NCBI RefSeq assembly: GCF_034424175.1
Contig: NZ_CP139986.1
Coordinates: 3,224,001-3,288,000 of the forward strand
Reading direction: 5' to 3'
DNA: 64,000 bases
From: Kluyvera intermedia
GTDB lineage: Bacteria > Pseudomonadota > Gammaproteobacteria > Enterobacterales > Enterobacteriaceae
This document shows, piece after piece, positions 53,943 through 63,606 of the stretch (positions within the stretch are counted from its first letter, which is position 1; the number at the start of each line of letters is the position of its first letter). Under the pieces are notes generated by a model that worked only from the letters and a program-made list of their open reading frames with translations, did not search any database and was not told where the DNA came from. The position numbers and the translations under genes were made by a program.

Positions 53943-54325
53943 ACGAGGACTCCTGCAAGAATTGAAAGCACGACAGTAATAACAAAAGAAATCATCGCGG
54001 AGCGCTTACCAGCTTCCAGCGTTTCTTCGATATAACCAAAATCCATTAGCACGTGACGAATACCTACCACCGCGTGATACGCCAGCGCAGTCAAGATGCC
54101 CCACATAATGAATTTGGCGAAGAAGCCGCCCATGATGGAAGAAGCCGTCTGGAAGCCTTCCGGAGAGGAGAGACTGGTGCCCAGCAGCCACAGCAGAATA
54201 CCGACCGCCACAAACGTAATCACACCGGATACGCGATGGAGAATGGACGCTATCGCTGTTATAGGGAACCGGATTGTTGTCAAATCCAGATTGACAGGTC
54301 TTTGTTTTTTCACATTTCTTATCAT
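53936..54325 (-). CDS. sdhC: Succinate dehydrogenase cytochrome b556 subunit SdhC
   Basis: SdhC carries heme b and part of the ubiquinone site. The protein starts at 54325 as MIRNVKKQRPVNLDL, as in E. coli (129 residues); an ATG at 54340 would add five residues. Ser27/Arg31 region is ILHRVSGVITF and the heme-ligand His lies in LTALAYHAVVGIRH. First gene of the sdhCDAB-sucABCD operon, divergent from gltA. Confidence 0.96.
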   Translation of the reverse strand: MIRNVKKQRPVNLDLTTIRFPITAIASILHRVSGVITFVAVGILLWLLGTSLSSPEGFQTASSIMGGFFAKFIMWGILTALAYHAVVGIRHVLMDFGYIEETLEAGKRSAMISFVITVVLSILAGVLVW

Positions 54326-54563
54326 GAATAACGCCCACATGCTGTTCTTATTATTTCCTTCCTCCGGTCCGCAGGCGGGTCAAGCAGCGTCCTTTCTATA
54401 ACTTCGCGTCATGGTTAAATCTGCTCACAGATGCTAAATCGACACGTTGTAACGCTGGGTGGCTCGGGATTGCAGGGTATTCCGGAGACCTGGCGGCAGT
54501 ATAGGCCGTTCACAAAATCATTACAATTAACCTACATATAGTTTGTCCGGTTTTATGCAGAAC

Positions 54564-54579
54564 AGTGATCATGCTCACG
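54564..54579. promoter_or_regulatory. CRP-like site between sdhC and gltA
   Basis: AGTGA-N6-TCACG fits the CRP pattern with two mismatches, in the 651-base region shared by the divergent sdhC and gltA promoters. In E. coli both operons are controlled by CRP and ArcA from this region. The rest of 54326-54976 is AT-rich with no gene; a 149-codon minus-strand frame at 54763-55212 runs into gltA and is a shadow. Confidence 0.5.
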
Positions 54580-54976
54580 ATTAAAACAATTATTTAAAAA
54601 TTAACCACGTGATTTGACAAATATTAAACATTATTGTTACAACCATTACCTGTTAAGGCATATAATGCTCAAAAGTTATGGGGTCACTCTTTAACCTGAT
54701 AATAAGTTATGTAACAGTGTGATGGAGTTGACCTAACCTATCAGGACAGTTAATAGTGTTGTTCAGGTTTGAATCATCGGATTGCTAAGACCCTGATTTG
54801 CTGCTGTTTCAGTGTAGATTAGACGTGCACCGTCAAGCGCCCTTGCTCTGTACCCTTGCTTTAATACTTCAACAGAGTTGTGAGCCAAATAACAAACAGG
54901 CAACGTCGAAATATGTTTTGAATTGCAAATCCGGCATCCAGCAGTCTTAAGCAAAAAGGCGCTAAGGAGACCGTAA

Positions 54977-56260
54977 ATGTCTGATATTAAGGCAAAAATC
55001 ACTGTAACCGGTGAGAATGCTATTGAACTTGATGTGCTAAAAGGTACGCTCGGCCCGGATGTTATTGATATCCGTAGTCTTGGTTCGAAAGGCATTTTTA
55101 CATTTGACCCTGGTTTTACCTCTACTGCATCTTGCGAATCTAAAATTACTTTTATTGATGGTGATGAAGGGATCCTACTGCACCGTGGCTTCCCAATCGA
55201 CCAGTTAGCCACCGAGTCTAACTACCTCGAAGTGTGCTACATCCTGCTGTACGGTGAAAAACCGACCAACGCTGAATTTGAAGAATTCACCACCACCGTC
55301 ACTCGCCATACCATGATCCACGAGCAGATTACCCGTCTGTTCCACGCGTTCCGTCGCGACTCTCACCCAATGGCGGTGATGTGCGGGATCACCGGGGCAC
55401 TGGCCGCGTTTTACCACGACTCGCTGGATGTCAATAACCCACGCCATCGTGAAATCGCCGCCTTCCGCCTGCTGTCAAAAATGCCGACGATGGCTGCGAT
55501 GTGCTACAAGTATTCGATTGGTCAGCCGTTCGTTTATCCGCGCAACGACCTCTCTTATGCCGGGAATTTCCTGCGCATGATGTTCGCCACACCGTGTGAA
55601 GAGTACGTGGTCAACCCTGTGCTGGAACGCGCAATGGATCGTATTTTGATTCTGCATGCTGACCATGAACAGAACGCATCGACGTCTACCGTGCGTACAG
55701 CCGGTTCTTCAGGCGCTAACCCGTTCGCCTGTATCGCTGCCGGTATCGCTTCTCTGTGGGGGCCAGCACACGGCGGCGCCAACGAAGCGGCGCTGAAAAT
55801 GCTCGAAGAGATTAGCTCGGTTGAGCACATTCCTGAGTTCGTACGTCGCGCGAAAGATAAAAATGATTCCTTCCGCCTGATGGGCTTCGGTCACCGCGTC
55901 TATAAGAACTACGATCCGCGTGCCACCGTGATGCGTGAAACCTGTCATGAAGTGTTGAAAGAGCTGGGCACCAAAGATGATCTGCTGGAAGTGGCGATGG
56001 AGCTTGAGCACATTGCGTTGAACGACCCGTACTTCATCGAGAAGAAACTGTACCCGAACGTCGATTTCTACTCCGGCATCATCCTCAAAGCGATGGGCAT
56101 TCCATCTACCATGTTTACCGTTATCTTCGCGATGGCGCGTACTATTGGCTGGATTGCGCACTGGAACGAAATGCACACCGACGGCATGAAGATTGCGCGT
56201 CCTCGTCAGCTTTATACCGGCTACGAGCAGCGTGATTTCAAATCAGACCTTAAGAAGTAA
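54977..56260 (+). CDS. gltA: Citrate synthase, hexameric type II
   Basis: GltA condenses acetyl-CoA and oxaloacetate to citrate, the entry to the TCA cycle, and is inhibited by NADH. The 427-residue protein shows the catalytic His264 in WGPAHGGANEA, His305 in GFGHRVYKNYDPR and Asp362 in NVDFYSGIIL. The N-terminal domain (about 1-60) is typical of the NADH-sensitive type. The ATG has AAGGAG upstream. A stem AGCGCC / GGCGCT with a T run at 56276-56302 ends the gene. Confidence 0.98.
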   Translation: MSDIKAKITVTGENAIELDVLKGTLGPDVIDIRSLGSKGIFTFDPGFTSTASCESKITFIDGDEGILLHRGFPIDQLATESNYLEVCYILLYGEKPTNAEFEEFTTTVTRHTMIHEQITRLFHAFRRDSHPMAVMCGITGALAAFYHDSLDVNNPRHREIAAFRLLSKMPTMAAMCYKYSIGQPFVYPRNDLSYAGNFLRMMFATPCEEYVVNPVLERAMDRILILHADHEQNASTSTVRTAGSSGANPFACIAAGIASLWGPAHGGANEAALKMLEEISSVEHIPEFVRRAKDKNDSFRLMGFGHRVYKNYDPRATVMRETCHEVLKELGTKDDLLEVAMELEHIALNDPYFIEKKLYPNVDFYSGIILKAMGIPSTMFTVIFAMARTIGWIAHWNEMHTDGMKIARPRQLYTGYEQRDFKSDLKK

Positions 56261-56275
56261 TCGACGGTCTGTGTT

Positions 56276-56302
56276 AAAAAAGCGCCTGCGGGCGCTTTTT
56301 TT
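56276..56302 (+). terminator. Intrinsic terminator after gltA
   Basis: AAAAAAGCGCC TGCG GGCGCTTTTTTT: a GC-rich stem with A and T tracts on both sides, 16 bases after the gltA stop, so usable for both strands. Confidence 0.9.
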
Positions 56303-56305
56303 ATG

Positions 56306-56378
56306 CCCCGGCGGCGCTGCGCTTGGCCGGGCTACAAATATGCACGAATGTAACCCGGCCAAGCGCAGCGCCGCCGGG
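56306..56378. repeat. Palindromic GTAGCCCGGC-type repeat pair
   Basis: Two 29-base inverted arms (CCCGGCGGCGCTGCGC ... and its complement, one mismatch) with a 14-base spacer lie between the convergent ends of gltA and nei. Confidence 0.9.
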
Positions 56379-56387
56379 AAAACGCAT

Positions 56388-57179
56388 TCAACGCTGACAC
56401 CCCGGACACCAATAAAACGGCCTCGATGACAGCATCGTTTTTTCAATAATCCCGCCGCAACGCTCGCAGGCTTCGCCATCACGGTGAAAAACCTTAAACC
56501 GGAACAGCGCACCGTGGTGTTTGTTATCATCCACCTTGCCACGCGTATTATACGAAAACCGTGGAATATCCAGCAGCGCGTGTGCCAGCGCATCAAGCTG
56601 TTCGTCATTAAGCTGCGATGCCTTATGATTCCCGGTTAACCCCACCTGCCACAAGATCTCCACACGCAGATAATTGCCCAATCCTGCGAGAAAAGCCTGA
56701 TCCAGCAGCAATCCGGAGAACTGTCGATTACGAAACTTCGCTGACAATAACCGGGCTTTAACCGCCTCAGGTGTTAACGTCAGATCGAGCACATCCGGCC
56801 CCACGCGAAGTAAAAACGGGTGCTGTTTGAGCGTTTCCGGCGTCAACATTTCGATATCCGACGCGCTATACAGCAAAATGGTTTTATCCGCCGTCTGCAA
56901 TTTCGCCCGCAGCACACGTGTGGTCTCTGGCATCTCGCCGGTTTTGACCACTCGCCACACGCCATACAGCTGGTTATGACTGTAAAGCGTTAATCCCCCC
57001 GAAAAATGGGTCAGCAGCGCCTTACCGCGCGTTTCTACGTGGGTGACATGCTGGCCAATAAGAGTAGAGATGAACGGGGTTAATTCAGGAAAGGCGAACC
57101 AGACATCCGTCAACGGTTTGCCCTTAATAGCCGTTTCCAGGCTATCCGCAGCGCGGCGGATCTCTGGGCCTTCAGGCAT
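56388..57179 (-). CDS. nei: Endonuclease VIII (DNA glycosylase)
   Basis: Nei removes oxidised pyrimidines and cuts the DNA backbone by beta/delta elimination. The 263-residue protein has the catalytic N-terminal Pro-Glu in MPEGPEIRRAADSLE, the helix-two-turn-helix region (QAFLAGLGNYLRVEILW) and a C-terminal zinc finger with CERCGG and CPGCQR. Its start is 28 bases upstream of the pxpA stop in transcription order, so it may be co-transcribed with pxpBCA. Confidence 0.97.
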   Translation of the reverse strand: MPEGPEIRRAADSLETAIKGKPLTDVWFAFPELTPFISTLIGQHVTHVETRGKALLTHFSGGLTLYSHNQLYGVWRVVKTGEMPETTRVLRAKLQTADKTILLYSASDIEMLTPETLKQHPFLLRVGPDVLDLTLTPEAVKARLLSAKFRNRQFSGLLLDQAFLAGLGNYLRVEILWQVGLTGNHKASQLNDEQLDALAHALLDIPRFSYNTRGKVDDNKHHGALFRFKVFHRDGEACERCGGIIEKTMLSSRPFYWCPGCQR

Positions 57180-57207
57180 GGTGATATCCTTTACTCAATA
57201 AAAACGC

Positions 57208-57942
57208 TTATGCGCTGACCTCTATCTTGAGCGCCTCAAAGGCTGCGCGCAAGCGACGAGCAAATGCCAGCGCATGTTCGCCATCGCCGTGCAGGCATAC
57301 GGTCTGTGCTTTAACCTGTGCCCACTGACCATCGATGCTTTGTACCCTTCCGCGCTGAATCATCTCCAGTGTTTGTGTCAGCGCCTGGGCTTCATCAGCG
57401 ATTAATGCTCCCGGTTGGCTACGCGGCACCAGCGAACCATCGGACTGATAACCCCGGTCAGCAAATACTTCCTCACGCGTCGGTAAGCCATAGCGTGCCG
57501 CCGCGCGGATAAGCTCGCTGCCCGCTAAGCCAACCAGAATCAGCGTTGGGTCAATCGCAAACACAGCTTTAGCAATGGCATCGGCCAGCACGGTATCAAG
57601 CGCGGCCTGGTTGTATAGCATGCCGTGCGGTTTAACGTGGCGCAGCGCACCGCCCTCGGCTTTCACCACGGCGGCTAACGCCCCCACTTGATACAACATC
57701 TGAGCGTAAACCGTTTCCGGCGGTAGGTGCATCGCCGTGCGTCCAAAGTTCTCCCGGTCGGGAAAACTGGGGTGCGCCCCTATGGCAACGCCATTTTTCA
57801 ATGATTCACGCACGCAGGTGAGCATGGTCTGCGCATCGCCCGCGTGAAAACCGCAGGCGATATTCGCCGAGGACACCAGCGTCAGCAGAACGGCATCGCT
57901 TTCACAGCCTTCACCGACATCGGCGTTCAGATCAATCGTCAT
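57208..57942 (-). CDS. pxpA: 5-oxoprolinase subunit A
   Basis: PxpA (YbgL) works with PxpB and PxpC to open 5-oxoproline to glutamate with ATP. The 244-residue LamB/YcsF-family protein has the N-terminal DLNADVGEG, the metal/active block ANIACGFHAGD, GAHPSFPDR, HVKPHGMLYN, ADRGYQSDGSLVPR and CLHGDG. The ATG at 57942 (MTIDLNADVGEG) is the family start; the overlap with pxpC is 11 bases. Confidence 0.97.
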   Translation of the reverse strand: MTIDLNADVGEGCESDAVLLTLVSSANIACGFHAGDAQTMLTCVRESLKNGVAIGAHPSFPDRENFGRTAMHLPPETVYAQMLYQVGALAAVVKAEGGALRHVKPHGMLYNQAALDTVLADAIAKAVFAIDPTLILVGLAGSELIRAAARYGLPTREEVFADRGYQSDGSLVPRSQPGALIADEAQALTQTLEMIQRGRVQSIDGQWAQVKAQTVCLHGDGEHALAFARRLRAAFEALKIEVSA

Positions 57943-58864
57943 CGCCAAGCCGCCATGCAAGCTGTTCCAGATAGCGATGCTGGTCGTGACGCGCTTTTAG
58001 CGCCTCTTCCAGACTACAGCGCACAAAGTGGATCGGCTGCCCCAGCGGAATTTGCGCCAACTGGAACATATCCGCCTCGATAATGCAGGCAATGCGCGGA
58101 TATCCCCCCGTAGTCTGAGCATCATTCATCAGTACAATCGGTTGACCGTTATGCGGAACCTGCACCACACCGGGCACCAGTCCGTGGGAAAGCAGTTCGC
58201 GACCGGCAGCCCGCTTTAACGGCTGACCGCTCAGACGGTAGCCCATACGGTTGCTCTGGGGACTGAGGTACCACGGCGAACGCCAAAAGGACTCCTGCGA
58301 GACATCATCAAATTCATGGTATTCCGGCCCCGGTAACGCGCGAATACGATTGCTCGCCATCAGCGGTTTAACGCCGCGCGGCGCCTTGAAAGCACGTGAC
58401 GGTTTGCCAAGCGGCAGTACGTCGCCATCTTGTAAACGCCGCCCTTCCAGACCGCCAATCCCCACGTTTAAATCGGTGCTGCGCGAGCCCATGATCAACG
58501 GGACATCAATCCCTCCCGCCAGCGTCAGATAGCTGCGGATACCATGTTGTGGCCGGTTAAGCGTCAACGTTTGGCCCGCTTTTGCAAAGTGTCGCCAACC
58601 GCTCCAGACCGCCTCGCCGTCCAGAGTGGCTTCGCAGCCTGCACCGGTTAACGCAAACCAGCCATCGCGGGAAAACTCGAACGTCGCCAGCCCCAGCGTA
58701 ATTTCAAGCGCAGCCGCATTTGCCTCATTGCCCACCAGCAGATTACCGGTAACCAGCGCGGGTTTATCCATCGCCCCGCAGCGGCTAATCCCGGACTGAC
58801 GCAGCCCGTCACGCCCACTATCTTGTACCGAGGTATACATTCCGGCACGGATAACCTTCAGCAT
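57932..58864 (-). CDS. pxpC: 5-oxoprolinase subunit C
   Basis: PxpC (YbgK) is the 310-residue carboxyltransferase-like subunit of the prokaryotic 5-oxoprolinase. It belongs to the KipA/AHS2 family, with GLRQSGISRCGAMDKPAL at the start and the VPHNGQPIVLMNDAQTTGGYPRI block. It overlaps pxpB by 7 bases and pxpA by 11, so the three subunits are made together. Confidence 0.96.
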   Translation of the reverse strand: MLKVIRAGMYTSVQDSGRDGLRQSGISRCGAMDKPALVTGNLLVGNEANAAALEITLGLATFEFSRDGWFALTGAGCEATLDGEAVWSGWRHFAKAGQTLTLNRPQHGIRSYLTLAGGIDVPLIMGSRSTDLNVGIGGLEGRRLQDGDVLPLGKPSRAFKAPRGVKPLMASNRIRALPGPEYHEFDDVSQESFWRSPWYLSPQSNRMGYRLSGQPLKRAAGRELLSHGLVPGVVQVPHNGQPIVLMNDAQTTGGYPRIACIIEADMFQLAQIPLGQPIHFVRCSLEEALKARHDQHRYLEQLAWRLGDDD

Positions 58865-59514
58865 ATGCCCTCCTTTTGCGGGACAAAGCGCACCGTATCA
58901 CCCGGATGCAGCAAAACAGGATCATCACGATTTGGCGCAAACAGCACCTGTGACGTGCGCCCAATCAGTTGCCAACCACCGGGCGTTGCCAGTGGGTAAA
59001 TGCCCGTTTGCGCGCCGCCAATCCCGACCGAACCGGCGGGAACCTGTAGGCGAGGCTCGGCGCGACGCGGCATGGCAAGCCGCTCCGGCAGCCCGCCCAA
59101 ATACGGAAAGCCTGGCTGAAAGCCGAGAAACCACACCACGTAATCCACCGAAGAATGCAGCTCAACGACTTGCTTTGGCGTCAGACCACTCAGCTTAGCC
59201 ACCTCGGCAAGATCCGGGCCGCTTTCACCGCCGTACACCACCGGGATTTCCATAAACCGTGATTCAGGCTCCAGCGCTTCACTCTCCTCCCACCAGCGCT
59301 GCAAACGCTCAATCGCATCCAGCGCCTGCGTCTGCGGATCCCGTAGGGTTACCGTGATATTATTCATTCCCGGAATGGCATCCACCACGCCCGGCAACTC
59401 GGCCACACGCTGGGCTAATCGCCAAACCCGCTTTTGTGTGGTCAATGTGACCGGCGGCTCCAGCTCCAGCACGACCGCCGTCTCTCCTAATAAATAACAA
59501 CGCGCTCGCTGCAC
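58858..59514 (-). CDS. pxpB: 5-oxoprolinase subunit B
   Basis: PxpB (YbgJ) is the 218-residue AHS1/KipI-type subunit. It carries the blocks GVVDAIPGMNNITV, FLGFQPGFPYLGGLP, the RAEPRLQVPAGSVGIGG region, QTGIYPLATPGGWQLIGRT and the C-terminal PGDTVRFVPQ. It follows ybgI by 15 bases in the leftward cluster ybgI-pxpBCA-nei. Confidence 0.96.
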   Translation of the reverse strand: MQRARCYLLGETAVVLELEPPVTLTTQKRVWRLAQRVAELPGVVDAIPGMNNITVTLRDPQTQALDAIERLQRWWEESEALEPESRFMEIPVVYGGESGPDLAEVAKLSGLTPKQVVELHSSVDYVVWFLGFQPGFPYLGGLPERLAMPRRAEPRLQVPAGSVGIGGAQTGIYPLATPGGWQLIGRTSQVLFAPNRDDPVLLHPGDTVRFVPQKEGIC

Positions 59515-59529
59515 TTTATATCCTCGTTA

Positions 59530-60273
59530 TCAGGCCGGGTTGGGGATATCAATAAAAGTGACATCCAGGTCAGTGGTTTCATTAAGCCACTCGCTCAATG
59601 CACGAATACCGCCGCGTTCGGTGGCATGATGCCCCGCCGCGTAAAAATGAAGCCCCTGCTCGCGGGCAGAATGGATGGTCTGCTCAGAGACTTCACCGGT
59701 AATAAAGGCATCAACGCCAAAACGCGCCGCGCTATCGATAAAGCCCTGACCGCCACCGGTACACCAGGCCACACGCTGTACTTTATCCGGCCCGGTATCA
59801 CCACTCCACAGCGGTTTACGCCCCAGACGCGCTTCAATCCATGATGCCAGCTCAAGGCCAGAAACCGGCATCGACAGCTCGCCCCATGGCACCAGCGCCT
59901 CAATCTCCCCCTGAACATTAATTCCCAGCAGTTGCGCTAACTGAGCGTTGTTCCCCAGTTCAGGATGCGCATCCAGCGGTAAATGCCAGCCGTAGAGGTT
60001 GATGTCATTTTCCAGCAACGCCTTCAGACGATTGCGCTTCATGCCGCGAATAATCGGTGATTCGCCTTTCCAGAAGTAACCATGATGCACGATCACCGCA
60101 TCAGCCTGCTGGCGAACGGCTTCGTCAATCAGTGCCTGGCTGGCGGTGACGCCAGTGACAATTTTTTGCACCGTGTCGCGTCCTTCAACTTGCAGGCCGT
60201 TAGGCGCGTAATCGCTAAAGGCGGCGCTGTTGAGTTTTTCATTAATCAGTTGTTCTAGCTCAGTATTTTTCAT
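59530..60273 (-). CDS. ybgI: YbgI, NIF3-family metal-binding protein
   Basis: A 247-residue toroid-forming protein of the NIF3/DUF34 family with a dinuclear metal site. Motifs are DAVIVHHGYFWKGES, HLPLDAH, and near the end FITGEVSEQTIHSAREQG and AGHHATERGGI. A role as GTP cyclohydrolase-like or metal-related hydrolase has been suggested for the family but is not settled. The ATG at 60273 (MKNTELEQLIN) is the E. coli start; an in-frame ATG at 60354 would add 27 residues without similarity. Confidence 0.94.
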   Translation of the reverse strand: MKNTELEQLINEKLNSAAFSDYAPNGLQVEGRDTVQKIVTGVTASQALIDEAVRQQADAVIVHHGYFWKGESPIIRGMKRNRLKALLENDINLYGWHLPLDAHPELGNNAQLAQLLGINVQGEIEALVPWGELSMPVSGLELASWIEARLGRKPLWSGDTGPDKVQRVAWCTGGGQGFIDSAARFGVDAFITGEVSEQTIHSAREQGLHFYAAGHHATERGGIRALSEWLNETTDLDVTFIDIPNPA

Positions 60274-60554
60274 CGTCGCTCCCTTTGCCATTGATGCGTT
60301 ACTACAGAATAAAATAGCGTTCTCTGACCGTTGCGTCGATACGCAATTCGTCACCCGCGTGGTATCACCGCGTATTTACGCGCATTAAGTGCTTAAATAA
60401 CACGATTTGTCTGTTTTTATGCGATGCACTTCATGTATATTTATGCAACCATACCGCATATTACAAAGATAATACGATTTTCGTCGTATTATTACATTAT
60501 CGAAACAAAACCTTACGCAGCATAGCGTAGCGGGGGTTTGAGGTCAGATGTGCA

Positions 60555-62036
60555 ATGAATAAATCACAATCTCAGCCAAAGGCGATTTACTACGTCGTGG
60601 CTCTGCAAATTTGGGAATACTTCAGTTTCTACGGCATGCGTGCGCTGCTGATTTTGTATCTCACTAATCAACTGAAATATAACGATACCCACGCTTACGA
60701 GCTGTTCAGCGCCTACTGTTCTCTGGTGTATGTAACGCCTATTCTTGGCGGCTACCTGGCGGATAAAGTCCTCGGTAACCGCGTGGCGGTAATGATTGGC
60801 GCGTTGCTTATGGTCGTCGGCCATATGGTGCTCGGCGCCAGTGAAGTGGCCCCAATGTTCCTTTACCTGTCGCTGGCGATTATTGTTTGCGGTTATGGGC
60901 TGTTTAAATCAAACGTTAGCTGCCTGTTGGGTGAACTGTACGAACCGACGGACCCGCGTCGCGACGGCGGCTTCTCATTGATGTACGCGGCGGGTAACGT
61001 GGGTTCCATCATTGCCCCAATTGCCTGTGGTTTCGCCCAGGAACAGTATAGCTGGGCGATGGGCTTTACCCTGGCAGCCGTGGGGATGCTGGCCGGTCTG
61101 GTGATTTTCATCAGCGGTCGTCGCCACTTTGCCCACACCCGTGGCGTGAATAAAGAAGTCCTGTGCGCGAAAAAATTCCTGCTACCTAACTGGGGCTGGC
61201 TGCTGGTGCTGCTGGTTGTCGCGCCGCTGTTTATGACCGTGCTGTTCTGGCAAGAATGGTCAGTGTATGCCCTGATTGTGGCGTCGATTATTGGCCTGGT
61301 GGTACTGGCAAGAATTTATCGCCGTGCCCAGACAAGCGACCAGCGCAAAGACTTGCGTCTGATTATGGTGCTGACTTTCTTTAGTCTGCTGTTCTGGGCA
61401 TTCGCGCAGCAGGGCGGGAGTTCAATCAGCCTGTACATCGACCGTTTCGTTAACCGTAATGTACTAGGCTATGAAGTGCCTACCGCCATGTTCCAGTCGG
61501 TCAACGCCTTTGCCGTTATGCTGTGCGGCGTGGTGCTGGCGTGGCTGATTAAAGAGCAAGTGACCCGCAACCGTGACCTACGCGTGTGGGGTAAATATGC
61601 GTTGGGTCTGGGATTGATGAGTGCGGGCTTCTGTATCCTGACGCTGAGTGCGCGCTGGTCTGCGACCTACGGTCACTCGTCGATGCCGCTGATGCTGCTG
61701 GGGCTGTCGGTGATGGGCTTTGCTGAGCTGTTTATCGACCCGGTTGCCATGTCACAAATTACCCGTATTCAGATCCCGGGCGTGACCGGGGTGCTGACCG
61801 GTATCTATATGCTGCTCTCGGGCGCGGTGGCGAACTACGTGGCGGGACTGATTGCCGATCAAACCTCACAGGCCTCGTTCGATGCAGCGGGCGCGGTTGA
61901 TTACTCAATCAACGCCTATATTGATGTGTTTAGCCAAATAACCTGGGGTTCGGTCGCCTGCGTCGGCGCGGTGCTGGCTATCTGGCTGTATCATTCGTTC
62001 AAAATCCGCAGCCGTCGCCTGGCGGCAGAAGTTTAA
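60555..62036 (+). CDS. dtpD: Dipeptide permease D, POT family
   Basis: DtpD (YbgH) is a 493-residue proton-coupled peptide transporter with about 12-14 membrane helices. POT motifs are visible: LQIWEYFSFYGMRALL in helix 1 with the E-x-x-x-F-Y-G core, LGGYLADKVLG, GLFKSNVSCLLGELYEP, and FSLMYAAGNVGS. It stands alone, opposite ybgI, with a palindromic repeat at its end. Confidence 0.96.
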   Translation: MNKSQSQPKAIYYVVALQIWEYFSFYGMRALLILYLTNQLKYNDTHAYELFSAYCSLVYVTPILGGYLADKVLGNRVAVMIGALLMVVGHMVLGASEVAPMFLYLSLAIIVCGYGLFKSNVSCLLGELYEPTDPRRDGGFSLMYAAGNVGSIIAPIACGFAQEQYSWAMGFTLAAVGMLAGLVIFISGRRHFAHTRGVNKEVLCAKKFLLPNWGWLLVLLVVAPLFMTVLFWQEWSVYALIVASIIGLVVLARIYRRAQTSDQRKDLRLIMVLTFFSLLFWAFAQQGGSSISLYIDRFVNRNVLGYEVPTAMFQSVNAFAVMLCGVVLAWLIKEQVTRNRDLRVWGKYALGLGLMSAGFCILTLSARWSATYGHSSMPLMLLGLSVMGFAELFIDPVAMSQITRIQIPGVTGVLTGIYMLLSGAVANYVAGLIADQTSQASFDAAGAVDYSINAYIDVFSQITWGSVACVGAVLAIWLYHSFKIRSRRLAAEV

Positions 62037-62051
62037 GCGGTCTGTGCCCGT

Positions 62052-62118
62052 CCCGGCGGCGCTGCGCTTTGCCGGGCTACGTTTCGAGTGTAGCCCGGCA
62101 AAGCGCAGCGCCGCCGGG
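62052..62118. repeat. Perfect 29-bp palindromic GTAGCCCGGC-type repeat
   Basis: CCCGGCGGCGCTGCGCTTTG plus GCCGGGCTAC (62052-62080) is repeated in perfect inverted form at 62090-62118 across a 9-base loop. It fills the gap between the convergent ends of dtpD and phr and is the best-preserved copy of this family here. Confidence 0.95.
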
Positions 62119-62135
62119 AATGCTCCAGATCCTTT

Positions 62136-63557
62136 TCAAACACCCTGTTTTTTTGCTGTTTCATAGGCGGCAAGCGTCGCCACCCTTGCCTGCGCATGAT
62201 CGACGATCGGCCGCGGATAGGTCAGTTCGATCCCTTGCTTATCGGCCCACGCCCACGGTTGATGAATAAATTTTTCCGGTACTTTTTCTAGCTCTGGCAA
62301 CCAATACTGAATAAACGCCCCGCTTTTATCAAAGCGTTCACCCTGCGTGGTCGGGTTGAAGATACGAAAATACGGTGCCGCATCGGTACCGGTGGACGCC
62401 GCCCACTGCCAGCCACCGTTATTCGCCGCCAGGCAACCATCCACCAGCTGCGACATAAAATAACGCTCCCCTTCACGCCAATCGACCAGCAGGTCTTTCA
62501 CCAGGAAGCTGGCCACGATCATCCGCAGCCGATTATGCATCCAGCCGGTTTCGTTTAGCTGACGCATAGCTGCATCGACTATCGGGTAGCCGGTTTTCCC
62601 CTCTTTCCAGGCCGTCAGCGCATCCGGCACATCTTGCCAGCGCACATTATCCGTCCAGTCAATAAACGGACGATGCTTGCACAGCCGTGGATAATACGTC
62701 ATCAGATGGCGATAAAACTCGCGCCAGATAAGCTCATTGAGCCAGACGCTACCCGCGCCACCGTCGAGCGCTGTAGGCTGCTCCGCCAGCAAGCGGTGCA
62801 GGCACTGGCGTGGCGAAAGGACACCCACCGCCAGACAAGCGGACAATCGACTGGTTCCTTCGATAGCGGGAAAATCTCGCTGAGCTTCATATTCCGCTGC
62901 CGACTGCTGGCAAAATTGACGAAGTTGCTGAATAGCCGCATTTTCATCCGCGGGAAATAGCGCAGGATCAAACGGCTGATGGGGGTAGTTTAGCGTGATG
63001 GTTGATACGTCGCTTACCGCTTGAGCGTTGCGTGCTGCAGGCGCGCGAACGCATTCCGGCATGTGCTCGCGCAAGCGACGCAGCCAGGCATTTTTATACG
63101 GCGTAAACACTTTGTACATCTCGTAGTTACCGGTCATCACCGACCCCGGCGGTAGGATCACGCTGTCATCAAAGCCCTGACACACGGTGTCTTTTAGAGA
63201 TCGCTCAACCGCCACATCACGTTGGCGTTCGTTGAATTCGTATTGATAGTTATAGAAGAGATCCGTCACTTCGTATTGCAGGCAGACCCTTTTTACCGTC
63301 TCCACGCTGGCGGTGAAATCATCCGCTTCTTCAAAAATAAGCGGGATATTTTTCTCCGCCAGCGCCTGTCGTAATGCATTCAGTTGCGCAGCAATATAGG
63401 CCGCCTGACGCGGGGCCATTGTATGCGCTGCCCACTGTTGCGGGGTAGCGATAAAGAGCGCCAGTACCTGGGCATTGACATCGCGACAGGCGGCGGCAAG
63501 GGCAAGATTGTCATGCAGGCGTAAATCAGCGCGGAACCAGACCAGATGGGTGGACAT
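62136..63557 (-). CDS. phr: Deoxyribodipyrimidine photolyase
   Basis: Phr splits UV-made cyclobutane pyrimidine dimers with blue light. The 473-residue class I CPD photolyase has the N-terminal antenna-binding domain (MSTHLVWFRADLRLHDNLAL) and the FAD-binding domain with EGTSRLSACLAVGVLSPR, WREFYRH, the GYPIVDAAMRQLNETGWMHN block, and WQWAASTGTDAAPYFRIFNP. Length matches E. coli. In E. coli ybgA lies just upstream and overlaps; here no ybgA is present. Confidence 0.97.
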   Translation of the reverse strand: MSTHLVWFRADLRLHDNLALAAACRDVNAQVLALFIATPQQWAAHTMAPRQAAYIAAQLNALRQALAEKNIPLIFEEADDFTASVETVKRVCLQYEVTDLFYNYQYEFNERQRDVAVERSLKDTVCQGFDDSVILPPGSVMTGNYEMYKVFTPYKNAWLRRLREHMPECVRAPAARNAQAVSDVSTITLNYPHQPFDPALFPADENAAIQQLRQFCQQSAAEYEAQRDFPAIEGTSRLSACLAVGVLSPRQCLHRLLAEQPTALDGGAGSVWLNELIWREFYRHLMTYYPRLCKHRPFIDWTDNVRWQDVPDALTAWKEGKTGYPIVDAAMRQLNETGWMHNRLRMIVASFLVKDLLVDWREGERYFMSQLVDGCLAANNGGWQWAASTGTDAAPYFRIFNPTTQGERFDKSGAFIQYWLPELEKVPEKFIHQPWAWADKQGIELTYPRPIVDHAQARVATLAAYETAKKQGV

Positions 63558-63606
63558 AAATTTCCTGAATACATTTGGTTAATGAATTCAATAGTACACC
63601 AATTCC

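Noticed and set aside
54763..55212. 149-codon minus-strand frame across the gltA promoter
   Set aside because: It overlaps the start of gltA and its promoter and shows no protein features; a shadow frame.
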